The notes under the pieces: model-generated
Seen by the model: the letters and a program-made list of their open reading frames with translations, nothing else
The model's database searches: none
Told to the model about the DNA's origin: nothing
Part shown: positions 1 through 6,012 of the stretch, piece by piece
Layout of the letters: the number at the start of each line of letters is the position of its first letter
Position numbering within the stretch: the stretch's first letter is position 1
Assembly (NCBI GenBank): GCA_902766815.1
Contig: CACXEZ010000107.1
Location: forward strand, 1-6,876
Source of the DNA: an uncultured Erysipelotrichaceae bacterium
GTDB taxonomy: Bacteria > Bacillota_I > Bacilli_A > RF39 > UBA660
DNA: 6,876 nucleotides
Direction: 5' to 3'
Translations under genes and position numbers: made by a program

Positions 1-26
1 CTAAAAGATTAGTTCAAGATTTATAA
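1..26 (+). CDS. Probable 3' tail of an upstream gene (partial)
   Basis: A + strand reading frame entering at the left edge reads KRLVQDL and stops at TAA 24-26, one base before a terminator hairpin. That position suits the end of a real gene, but eight codons cannot identify it. A second frame stops at TAG 10-12, so the true reading frame is uncertain. No function can be given. Confidence 0.3.
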
Positions 27-27
27 T

Positions 28-63
28 AAAAAGTGTCAACAATTTAAATGTTACACTTTTTTT
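28..63 (+). terminator. Intrinsic terminator of the upstream gene
   Basis: The arm AAAAAGTGT (28-36) pairs with ACACTTTTT (53-61). AAC (38-40) pairs with GTT (50-52) beyond a single bulged C at 37, and a 9-base loop closes the hairpin. A run of seven T residues (57-63) follows. It separates the upstream gene from the flippase promoter that begins two bases later. The A-run on the 5' side means it could also act on the minus strand. Confidence 0.75.
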
Positions 64-64
64 C

Positions 65-93
65 TTGAGTGGTAAGGTGTTACATGATATAAT
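65..93 (+). promoter_or_regulatory. Vegetative (sigma-A type) extended -10 promoter for the flippase gene
   Basis: The -35 box TTGAGT (65-70) is separated by 17 bases from a perfect -10 box TATAAT (88-93). TG at 85-86 adds the extended -10 element TGn. The expected start of transcription is near base 100, about 20 bases before the ATG at 120. The promoter starts directly after the upstream terminator, so the flippase gene should be transcribed on its own. Confidence 0.8.
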
Positions 94-104
94 TTTATGT
101 ATTG

Positions 105-110
105 AAGGTG
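105..110 (+). promoter_or_regulatory. Ribosome binding site that fixes the flippase start
   Basis: AAGGTG, continuing as AAGGTGAT, matches the end of the Shine-Dalgarno consensus and lies 9 bases before ATG 120. An upstream in-frame TTG at 102 overlaps this site and sits almost at the predicted transcription start, so it cannot be the start codon. Confidence 0.75.
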
Positions 111-119
111 ATTAGAGTC

Positions 120-1751
120 ATGAAAAAAAATAGTTTTATAGAGGGAACGATTGTTGCAACACTTGGTATTCTTTTAGTCAAGATTATCGGGATTATTTAC
201 GTTATTCCATTTAATGCGATTATTGGAGAGCAAGGTGGTGCGTTATATGGATATGGATATACAATTTATCAATTATTTTTAAGTATTTCTAGTGCGGGAT
301 TTCCTTTTGCTGTTAGTAAACTTACTAGTGAATATCATGCAATGGGGTGTGAGAAGGCGGTTAGAGATACGTATCAAATATCGATGATGCTGATATCAGT
401 TATTTCTATTATTATTTTTCTTGTTTTATTTATTTTTGCTCCAGAGATAGGAAAACTTATTATTGGATCGGCTACTGAGGGAAATACTTATCAAGATATT
501 GCTTTTGTAATTCGTTGTGTATCTTTTGCTATTTTGGTTGTACCTTTTCTTAGTGTTACTAAGGGTTTTTTGCAAGGATATAAATATATTACTCCTTATT
601 CTGTTAGTCAAATTATCGAGCAAGTAGTTAGAGTTATTATTATTTTAGTTGGTAGTTATTTGTCTATGAGAGTGTTTCATTTTCCTTTAAAATATGCAGT
701 GGGGATTTCTGTATCAGCAGCTTTTTTTGGTGGTTTTGTAGCTTATATTTATTTAAGAAGCAAAATGAAGAAAGCTAATCTTTTGCCAAAAGAAACAATA
801 GAAGATAAAAATTTTATATCTAAAAATACGATTGCTAAAAAAATATTTCAATATTCTATTCCTTTTATTTTAATTAGTTTAATTAATAATCTTTATACTA
901 CAGTAGATATGATTTTATTATCTAGGACGATGTCTTTATATCTTCATTTAAAGGCTTCGGTTACTTCTTCTATTATAGGAGTTTATACTACTTGGGGAAT
1001 TAAGCTAAATAATATTATTTTAGCTATTTCTACGGGCCTTGTTACTAGTTTAATTCCTAATATTGTTGATTCTTTTACTAAGAGGGATATGAAAGATGTT
1101 AATGATAAATTTAATAAGGCTCTTCAATGTGTATTGCTAGTGATTGTTCCTATGACTATCTTTATGTCATTATTAGTAAAACCAATATGGACTTTGTTTT
1201 ATGGTAAGAGTTATTATGGTCCTATTGTATATCAATATTTTGTTTATACGGCCTTGTTTGGAGGCGTTTATACTATTATTGTTAATACATTACAAGGAAT
1301 TAATAAATATCGTTTGGTAACTACTACGGTTTTCATTGGACTTATTACTAATGCTATTTTAGATGTTCCTTTGATGATTTTATTTTATCGTTTGGGTGCT
1401 AATGTTAGTTATGGAGCAATTACTGCGGCTTTAATTGGATATACATTATCCATTGCTATTTCTCTTATTGTTTTATATCGGAAGTATGATTTTCGTTTTG
1501 ATTCTACTTTAAAAAGACTTCCTAAGTATATTTTTTCTTGGTTTTTATTTGTGTTAACGATTATTGTTTTAAAGTTAGTGATTCCTACTACTTTAGAGAA
1601 TAGATTATTACAAGTACCTATTTTAATAGTTTATGGGGTGATTAGTTTTCTTGTTTATATTTATGTTAATGATAAGAATGGTAATATAAGGCTTGTTTTT
1701 GGTACAGATATTAAACATATTTTTGGTAAGATGATTAAAAGACTAAAGTAA
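120..1751 (+). CDS. MurJ/SpoVB-type lipid-linked oligosaccharide flippase (MOP superfamily, YtgP-like)
   Basis: This is a polytopic membrane protein of 543 residues, close to the length I recall for B. subtilis YtgP (MurJ) and a little longer than SpoVB. Members of this family are thought to flip undecaprenyl-linked wall precursors (lipid II) across the cytoplasmic membrane. Family signatures include IPFNAIIG near residues 29-36, GALYGYGYTIY near 40-50, FLSISSAGFPFAVSKL near 53-68, and a KGFLQGYKYITP block near 148-159 followed by SQIIEQVVRV (163-172). A second-half LQGINKYR lies near 391-398. Hydrophobic segments run along the whole chain and the end is short and basic. ATG 120 is chosen because AAGGTGAT lies just upstream; the upstream TTG would overlap that site. 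The N-terminal wording favours YtgP/MurJ, but the neighbouring sporulation operon leaves a SpoVB role possible, so no symbol is given. It has its own promoter and terminator. Confidence 0.9.
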   Translation: MKKNSFIEGTIVATLGILLVKIIGIIYVIPFNAIIGEQGGALYGYGYTIYQLFLSISSAGFPFAVSKLTSEYHAMGCEKAVRDTYQISMMLISVISIIIFLVLFIFAPEIGKLIIGSATEGNTYQDIAFVIRCVSFAILVVPFLSVTKGFLQGYKYITPYSVSQIIEQVVRVIIILVGSYLSMRVFHFPLKYAVGISVSAAFFGGFVAYIYLRSKMKKANLLPKETIEDKNFISKNTIAKKIFQYSIPFILISLINNLYTTVDMILLSRTMSLYLHLKASVTSSIIGVYTTWGIKLNNIILAISTGLVTSLIPNIVDSFTKRDMKDVNDKFNKALQCVLLVIVPMTIFMSLLVKPIWTLFYGKSYYGPIVYQYFVYTALFGGVYTIIVNTLQGINKYRLVTTTVFIGLITNAILDVPLMILFYRLGANVSYGAITAALIGYTLSIAISLIVLYRKYDFRFDSTLKRLPKYIFSWFLFVLTIIVLKLVIPTTLENRLLQVPILIVYGVISFLVYIYVNDKNGNIRLVFGTDIKHIFGKMIKRLK

Positions 1752-1764
1752 TTTTGGTCTTTTT
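1737..1764 (+). terminator. Terminator overlapping the flippase stop codon
   Basis: AAAAGACTAAA (1737-1747) pairs with TTTGGTCTTTT (1753-1763) over 11 positions with one T-G wobble. The 5-base loop GTAAT (1748-1752) contains the TAA stop at 1749-1751. The T-tract (1760-1764) is short and partly inside the stem, so termination may be incomplete. Confidence 0.6.
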
Positions 1765-1767
1765 GGT

Positions 1768-1794
1768 ACTTGTTATTCTTCTTTTCATACAATA
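1768..1794 (+). promoter_or_regulatory. Sporulation sigma-like promoter (sigma-E or sigma-K type) for yqfCD
   Basis: CATACAAT at 1786-1793 is an exact match to the sigma-E -10 consensus CATACAnT. Extended to CATACAATA it also fits the sigma-K form CATAnnnTA. An AC dinucleotide at 1768-1769 lies 16 bases upstream, as sigma-K expects. The sigma-E -35 position (about 1765-1771, GGTACTT) matches poorly. In B. subtilis yqfC-yqfD belongs to the sigma-E regulon, so the mother-cell assignment is plausible, but which sigma acts is open. Transcription would start near 1800, right at the Shine-Dalgarno. Confidence 0.5.
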
Positions 1795-1798
1795 ATAT

Positions 1799-1804
1799 AG
1801 GGTG
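1799..1804 (+). promoter_or_regulatory. Ribosome binding site that decides the yqfC start
   Basis: AGGGTG, continuing as GGTGAT, lies 6 bases before GTG 1811. It directly abuts ATG 1805, with no spacer, and overlaps GTG 1802. The other start sites supported here have their GGTG 7 to 9 bases ahead of the start codon, so GTG 1811 fits best. Confidence 0.6.
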
Positions 1805-1810
1805 ATGACG

Positions 1811-2047
1811 GTGAAGGTAGTTAATTTTCTTGATAGATATTTGATAGATAAGAGTTATTCTATTACTATTAAGAATGATAGGGTTCATATTATGAATTAT
1901 TTGGAGGTAGAAGAATTATCTAGTACTAGGATTGTGATTAGATATGAGAGGGGAAAAAGTATTTTAATTGGTAAGGATTTAGTTGTGTCTAAAATGCAGA
2001 ATGAAGAATTGTTAATCATTGGTAAAATAAAGACTATCGAAGTATAA
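1811..2047 (+). CDS. yqfC: YqfC, YabP/YqfC-family sporulation protein
   Basis: This is a small protein of 78 residues from the preferred GTG start, slightly shorter than B. subtilis YqfC. The family is a compact all-beta fold found essentially in endospore formers, and its biochemical role is not established. What is visible is the typical alternation of short strands: SITIKNDRVHIMNYLEVEEL near 17-36, then RIVIRYERGKSILIGKDLVV near 40-59, where IxIGKDL is the family's IxGxxL turn, then EELLIIGKIKTIEV at the end, matching the usual EELLIEGxIxxIxF closing motif. No signal peptide or membrane segment is seen. It is followed after 40 bases by yqfD, the same order as in Bacillus, which strongly supports the call. 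The sporulation-like promoter directly upstream suggests mother-cell expression. ATG 1805 and GTG 1802 are alternative starts with worse ribosome-site spacing. Confidence 0.87.
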   Translation: MKVVNFLDRYLIDKSYSITIKNDRVHIMNYLEVEELSSTRIVIRYERGKSILIGKDLVVSKMQNEELLIIGKIKTIEV

Positions 2048-2087
2048 GTATCAAAAAATAACATAGAATTTTATAGGTGAAGGATAC

Positions 2088-3287
2088 ATGAGAAATAGAT
2101 ATTTAGAAAAGTTTGATAGTATTGTAAAAGTAAGGATTACTGGTAAAAACATTCATAACTATATTCGTAGAATGATGAAGGAAAAAATCCAGATTATTAA
2201 ACTTATTCCTATTTCTTATCAAGAAGTTCACCTAATTATGAAGTATTCTGAATATGAGAGATTGACTCATATTAAGTCTGTTCTTTATCAAGTTACAATT
2301 CTTTCTTATATGGGAAGGTTAAAAATAAAAAAAACAATTCATAAGAATATTATTTTCTTTATGTTTCTTGGATTAGGTATTGTTTTTTTAATTTTTTTAT
2401 CGCGAGTTATTTTTTCTGTTGAAGTAATTCATCAAGATAAGGAAATTAGACAGTTAGTTATGGAAGAATTAAAGCATTATGGTGTTACAAAGTATCAATT
2501 TAAAAAATCTTATTATGAGTTAGAGAATATTGAAGATAAAATATTGGAAAATAATAAGGATAGACTAGAATGGATAGAAATCACAGAAGTTGGGACAAAA
2601 TATACTGTTCGTGTAGAAGAAAGAAAGATTCATGAAGAAAAAGAAGTAGGAGAATATCAAAATATTGTTAGTAAGAAGGAAGCAGTGTTGGTTAGTGTTA
2701 AGGCAATTCGTGGAGAAAAGGTAAAAACAGTTAATGATTATGTAAAAAAGGGAGATGTTGTGATTGCGGGATATATTACTCTACCTAATAATACGAGAGC
2801 TCCTACGGTAGCTTTAGGAGAAGTTTTAGGAGAAGTTTGGTATACTGTAAAGATGGATTATCCTTTTATTTATCAGGAATCTAATCTAACTGGTAATTCT
2901 AAAACTGTTTTTGCAATTCATTTTTTTGATAAGAGAGTGGGTCTTTTTGACTTTGATAAATATCGGACATTTTCTAGTAAAGATAAAACTATATTTTCTA
3001 GTCTTTTATTAAATATTAGGTTTGTCAAGGAAAAACAGTATGAAACTGTAATAAAAGATGAAGTATATACTGAAGATATTGCTCAGAATAAAGCTGTTGA
3101 TTATATTAAGAGTAAGATAATGAAAGATAATCCTGATATTAAAGAGGTAAGTGAGGTTAAGATTTTAACGAGTTCTAGTGATGAAGATAGTATTAAGTTA
3201 AATCTTTTTATTAGAGTAATTGAAAATATAGGACAGATAGCTAAAATTGATGAAAATTCTTATTTAGAAGCAGAAGAAAGCTCATAG
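2088..3287 (+). CDS. yqfD: YqfD, sporulation membrane protein
   Basis: The protein has 399 residues, almost the same length as B. subtilis YqfD (398 as I recall). It has a cytoplasmic N-terminal region of about 85 residues, one clear membrane segment near 87-109, and a large extracytoplasmic part. That part begins with a region shaped like a POTRA domain (about 110-180), ending in the family signature WIEITEVGTKYTVRVEER near 162-179. Next comes NIVSKKEAVLVSVKAIRGEK and DYVKKGDVVIAGYI near 192-230, the other strongly conserved YqfD block, which resembles a barrel-sandwich hairpin. The molecular role is unknown; in B. subtilis it is a sigma-E dependent mother-cell gene. ATG 2088 is preceded by AGGTGA (2075-2080) at good spacing. 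It follows yqfC by 40 bases with no terminator between, so the two are very likely cotranscribed. The C-terminal 60 residues are the least recognisable part. Confidence 0.9.
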   Translation: MRNRYLEKFDSIVKVRITGKNIHNYIRRMMKEKIQIIKLIPISYQEVHLIMKYSEYERLTHIKSVLYQVTILSYMGRLKIKKTIHKNIIFFMFLGLGIVFLIFLSRVIFSVEVIHQDKEIRQLVMEELKHYGVTKYQFKKSYYELENIEDKILENNKDRLEWIEITEVGTKYTVRVEERKIHEEKEVGEYQNIVSKKEAVLVSVKAIRGEKVKTVNDYVKKGDVVIAGYITLPNNTRAPTVALGEVLGEVWYTVKMDYPFIYQESNLTGNSKTVFAIHFFDKRVGLFDFDKYRTFSSKDKTIFSSLLLNIRFVKEKQYETVIKDEVYTEDIAQNKAVDYIKSKIMKDNPDIKEVSEVKILTSSSDEDSIKLNLFIRVIENIGQIAKIDENSYLEAEESS

Positions 3288-3305
3288 TATCATGTAGCTT
3301 TTTTT
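3277..3305 (+). terminator. Terminator of the yqfCD operon, overlapping the yqfD stop
   Basis: AAAGCTCAT (3277-3285) pairs with ATG (3292-3294) and AGCTTT (3296-3301), with one bulged T at 3295 and a 6-base loop. T residues run from 3299 to 3305. The yqfD stop TAG (3285-3287) lies at the top of the stem, so the hairpin is built partly from the last codons of the gene. Confidence 0.7.
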
Positions 3306-3326
3306 GTTTGTGTGTTGATATTTATA

Positions 3327-3381
3327 TTAACTTTCTGGAAATTTAAAATTTTTACCTATTTAGCAATATAGTTAACTTTCT
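3327..3381 (+). repeat. Short direct repeat TTAACTTTCT upstream of parC
   Basis: The 10-base word TTAACTTTCT occurs at 3327-3336 and again at 3372-3381, 45 bases apart. Both copies are preceded by TATA (the second has one extra G). The downstream copy touches the first base of the parC -35 box. It could be an operator pair or a leftover promoter duplication, or chance in AT-rich DNA. Confidence 0.35.
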
Positions 3382-3409
3382 TGTCATGAATAAAAAAATA
3401 TGTTAGAAT
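3381..3409 (+). promoter_or_regulatory. Vegetative (sigma-A type) extended -10 promoter for parC
   Basis: TTGTCA (3381-3386) is five of six to the -35 consensus. It is followed after 17 bases by TAGAAT (3404-3409), five of six to the -10 consensus, with the extended TG at 3401-3402. Transcription is expected near 3416, inside the ribosome binding site, about 12 bases before the ATG. This separates parC from the yqfCD unit. Confidence 0.75.
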
Positions 3410-3414
3410 TTGTT

Positions 3415-3420
3415 AAGGTG
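3415..3420 (+). promoter_or_regulatory. Ribosome binding site that fixes the parC start
   Basis: AAGGTG lies 7 bases before ATG 3428. An in-frame TTG at 3410 lies upstream of this site and of the predicted transcription start, so it is not the start. Confidence 0.75.
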
Positions 3421-3427
3421 GTATAAA

Positions 3428-5998
3428 ATGGAGGACATAATAAAAAAAATATACGATTATTCACTAGAAGAAATTATGGGAGAGCGTTTTGGAAGTTATT
3501 CTAAATATATTATTCAAGATAGAGCTATTCCTGATGTGAGGGATGGATTAAAACCAGTCCAAAGACGTATCTTATTTTCTATGTATAAAGAAAAAAATAC
3601 TTATGATAAACCTTATAAGAAATCAGCTCGTGCTGTGGGGGATGTTATGGGTAAATATCATCCTCATGGGGATTCTTCTATTTATGATGCAATCGTTCGT
3701 ATGAGTCAGTCTTGGAAGATGAAAGAGCCTTTTGTAGATATGCAAGGTAATAATGGGTCTATTGATGGAGATTCGGCTGCTGCTAGTCGTTATACGGAGG
3801 CTAGACTTTCAGAGATTGCAAATGAAATGTTAAGGGATATTGATAAGGATACGGTAGCAATGGCTCCTAATTATGATGATACTTTGTTGGAACCTACTGT
3901 TTTACCTAGTAGATTTCCTAACTTGTTAGTTAATGGTACAACGGGTATTTCGGCTGGATATGCTACTAATATTCCGCCTCATAATTTAGGGGAGGTAGTT
4001 GATGCTACAATTTATCGGATTGATAATCCAAATAGTAGATTAGATACTATTATGAATTATATTAAAGGACCAGACTTTCCTACTGGTGCTATCATTGAAG
4101 GACGTGATGGCATTAGAAATGCCTATGAAACTGGTAGGGGTAAGATTGTTATTAAATCTAAAGTGGAATTTGAAAAGAATAAAATTATTATTCGTGAGAT
4201 TCCTTATGAAGTGAATAAGGCATTATTAGTTCGCAAGATGGATGAAATTCGTATTGATAAGAAATTAGATGGTGTTTTAGAAGTTAGAGATGAATCTGAT
4301 AAAGAAGGATTACAGATCGCTATCGATTTAAAGAAAGATGCTAATGCAGAGAATATTTTGAATTATTTTTATAAAAATACAGAGTTACAGATTTCTTATA
4401 ATTTTAATGATGTGGTGATTAGTGGACGTAGGCCTATGTTAATGGGACTTTTGGGAATATTGGATGCTTATATAGAACATCAAAGAGAAATTGTTACTAA
4501 AAGAAGTGAATTTGATTTAAGAATGGCTAAAGCAAGATATCATATAGTAGAGGGGTTGATTAAAGCTATTTCTATTTTGGATGAAGTTATTAAGACTATC
4601 AGGGCATCTAAAAATAAGTCAGATGCTATTGTTAATTTGGTTCATCAATTTCAATTTACTGAGAAACAAGCAGATGCTATTGTTACTTTACAACTATATC
4701 GTTTGACTAATACAGATATTGTATCTTTAGAGGAAGAAATGAAAAAATTAAGTGAAGAGATGAAAAAGTTAGAAGAGATTTTGGCAGATTCAATTATTTT
4801 AGATAAGGTTATTAAAGATGAATTGAGGGAAATTAAGAAAAAATATGCTACTCCTAGAAAATCAGAAATTAGAGATGAAATTACAGAAATTAAAATTGAT
4901 ACAGAGAGTATGATACCTAAAGAGGACGTTGTCGTTGTTGTTACTAATGAGGGATATATTAAGAGAACTTCTTTAAGAAGCTTTTCAGCTTCTAATATGG
5001 AAGATTTGACATTAAAAGAAAATGATTATGTTGTAGGATTATATCATATGAATACATTGGATACTTTGTTAGTATTTACGAATTTAGGTAACTATTTATA
5101 TATTCCAGTTTATGAGATTCCAGATATGAAATGGAAAGATGCTGGTAAACATATGAGTAATGTTATTAACGTATCTTCTGAAGAGGTAGTTGTTAATGCT
5201 ATGCCAGTATATGATTTTAGCCAAAATATTTATATTACATCGTTTACTAAAAATGGTATGGTAAAAAGAACAAAGTTGGATGAGTTTAAAGTTAGTAGAT
5301 ATTCTAAATCTATTAATATGATGAAATTAAAGGATAAAGATTTTGTTGTTAGTGTTAGTTATAGTACTGATTCTAATGTTTTGGTGGTGACTAAGAAGGG
5401 ATATGGATTATGGTATAAGGTAAGTGAGATTAATCCAGTTGGTATTAAGGCTAGTGGAGTGAAATCTATTAATTTAAGGGATGATGAAGTAGTTAGTGGT
5501 ATTCTTTTTTCAGATAATAGTGAATTTATTACTATTATTACAGATAAGGGTACTGCTAAGAGAATGAGATTTAATGAAATAGATATGGGTACTCGTGGTA
5601 ATAGAGGACTTATGTTTATGAAAGAAATTAAGAGTAATCCTAGTCATGTTGTTGATGCTTATGTAGAAAATACTAAGAGTATTATTCATGTTGTAACTGA
5701 TAATTATGAAAAAGAAGTCAAACTTACTGATATTCCTATTATGGATCGTTATAGTAATGGCTCTTATATTGTAAAAGATAAAGTAAAAACAAGTTATTTA
5801 GAAATTAATCCTTTAGGTAGAGATTATTTCGACACTTTAAATTATGTAGAGGAGATAAAAACAGAAGAGTTAAAAAGCGAGAAAAAGAAGGAACAGGTAG
5901 CTATTAATTTTGATATGTTAAATAAGGAATCTTTGAAAGAAGTGGATGATCGAATGGTGGTTATTAATAATTTTTTGGATAATATAGAGGGTAAGTAA
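3428..5998 (+). CDS. parC: DNA topoisomerase IV subunit A (ParC)
   Basis: This is the DNA-breaking and rejoining subunit of topoisomerase IV. With ATP-hydrolysing ParE it unlinks sister chromosomes and relaxes supercoils. The 856 residues include PDVRDGLKPVQRRIL near 35-49, the quinolone-region helix HPHGDSSIYDAIVRM (78-92, with Ser83 and Asp87 in GyrA-like numbering), the catalytic pair Arg121-Tyr122 in AASRYTEARLS, and GISAGYATNIPPHN near 173-186 with the intercalating isoleucine near 174. A coiled-coil arm lies near 434-472. The C-terminal half (about 500-770) holds six beta-pinwheel blade repeats of the type VVTNEGYIKRTSLRSF. The gyrase box QRRGGKG is absent and only GTRGNRG (721-727) stands near its place, which with the EGLIKAISILDEVI block indicates ParC, not GyrA. 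A charged tail of about 50 residues follows the last blade. parE, the usual upstream partner, is not here; yqfD precedes. The gene has its own promoter. Confidence 0.96.
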   Translation: MEDIIKKIYDYSLEEIMGERFGSYSKYIIQDRAIPDVRDGLKPVQRRILFSMYKEKNTYDKPYKKSARAVGDVMGKYHPHGDSSIYDAIVRMSQSWKMKEPFVDMQGNNGSIDGDSAAASRYTEARLSEIANEMLRDIDKDTVAMAPNYDDTLLEPTVLPSRFPNLLVNGTTGISAGYATNIPPHNLGEVVDATIYRIDNPNSRLDTIMNYIKGPDFPTGAIIEGRDGIRNAYETGRGKIVIKSKVEFEKNKIIIREIPYEVNKALLVRKMDEIRIDKKLDGVLEVRDESDKEGLQIAIDLKKDANAENILNYFYKNTELQISYNFNDVVISGRRPMLMGLLGILDAYIEHQREIVTKRSEFDLRMAKARYHIVEGLIKAISILDEVIKTIRASKNKSDAIVNLVHQFQFTEKQADAIVTLQLYRLTNTDIVSLEEEMKKLSEEMKKLEEILADSIILDKVIKDELREIKKKYATPRKSEIRDEITEIKIDTESMIPKEDVVVVVTNEGYIKRTSLRSFSASNMEDLTLKENDYVVGLYHMNTLDTLLVFTNLGNYLYIPVYEIPDMKWKDAGKHMSNVINVSSEEVVVNAMPVYDFSQNIYITSFTKNGMVKRTKLDEFKVSRYSKSINMMKLKDKDFVVSVSYSTDSNVLVVTKKGYGLWYKVSEINPVGIKASGVKSINLRDDEVVSGILFSDNSEFITIITDKGTAKRMRFNEIDMGTRGNRGLMFMKEIKSNPSHVVDAYVENTKSIIHVVTDNYEKEVKLTDIPIMDRYSNGSYIVKDKVKTSYLEINPLGRDYFDTLNYVEEIKTEELKSEKKKEQVAINFDMLNKESLKEVDDRMVVINNFLDNIEGK

Positions 5999-6012
5999 TT
6001 ATCTTCTTTTTT
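5977..6012 (+). terminator. Weak possible terminator of parC
   Basis: GATAAT (5978-5983) can pair with ATTATC (5998-6003) across a 14-base loop, followed by T-rich TTCTTTTTT (6004-6012). The stem is short and mostly A-T, so it is weak. Its place over the parC stop (TAA 5996-5998) resembles the two better terminators in this window. Confidence 0.35.

Noticed and set aside
102..119. TTG 102 as start of the flippase
   Set aside because: It overlaps the AAGGTG ribosome site and lies at the predicted transcription start; ATG 120 has correct spacing.
426..623. Minus-strand open frame of 65 codons inside the flippase gene
   Set aside because: It is antisense to a clear gene, has a low-complexity Ser/Asn-rich product, and shows no ribosome site or family resemblance.
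1661..1888. Minus-strand open frame of 75 codons across the flippase-yqfC junction
   Set aside because: It runs antisense through a terminator, a promoter and two real gene ends, and its product resembles nothing.
3410..3427. TTG 3410 as start of parC
   Set aside because: It lies before the ribosome site and inside the promoter's downstream edge; ATG 3428 gives the usual ParC N terminus.
3535..3543. Possible arginine-codon reassignment, as reported for some uncultivated Bacilli (AGG to Met, CGG to Trp)
   Set aside because: AGG encodes the invariant arginine of PDVRDGLKP in ParC. The CGG codons I saw (4016-4018, and in the flippase and YqfD) sit at positions where Arg is acceptable and Trp is not expected.
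5588..5608. GTRGNRG as a gyrase box, which would make the gene gyrA
   Set aside because: It lacks the QRRGGKG form, and the rest of the protein, including the Bacilli-type block at residues 375-425, matches ParC.
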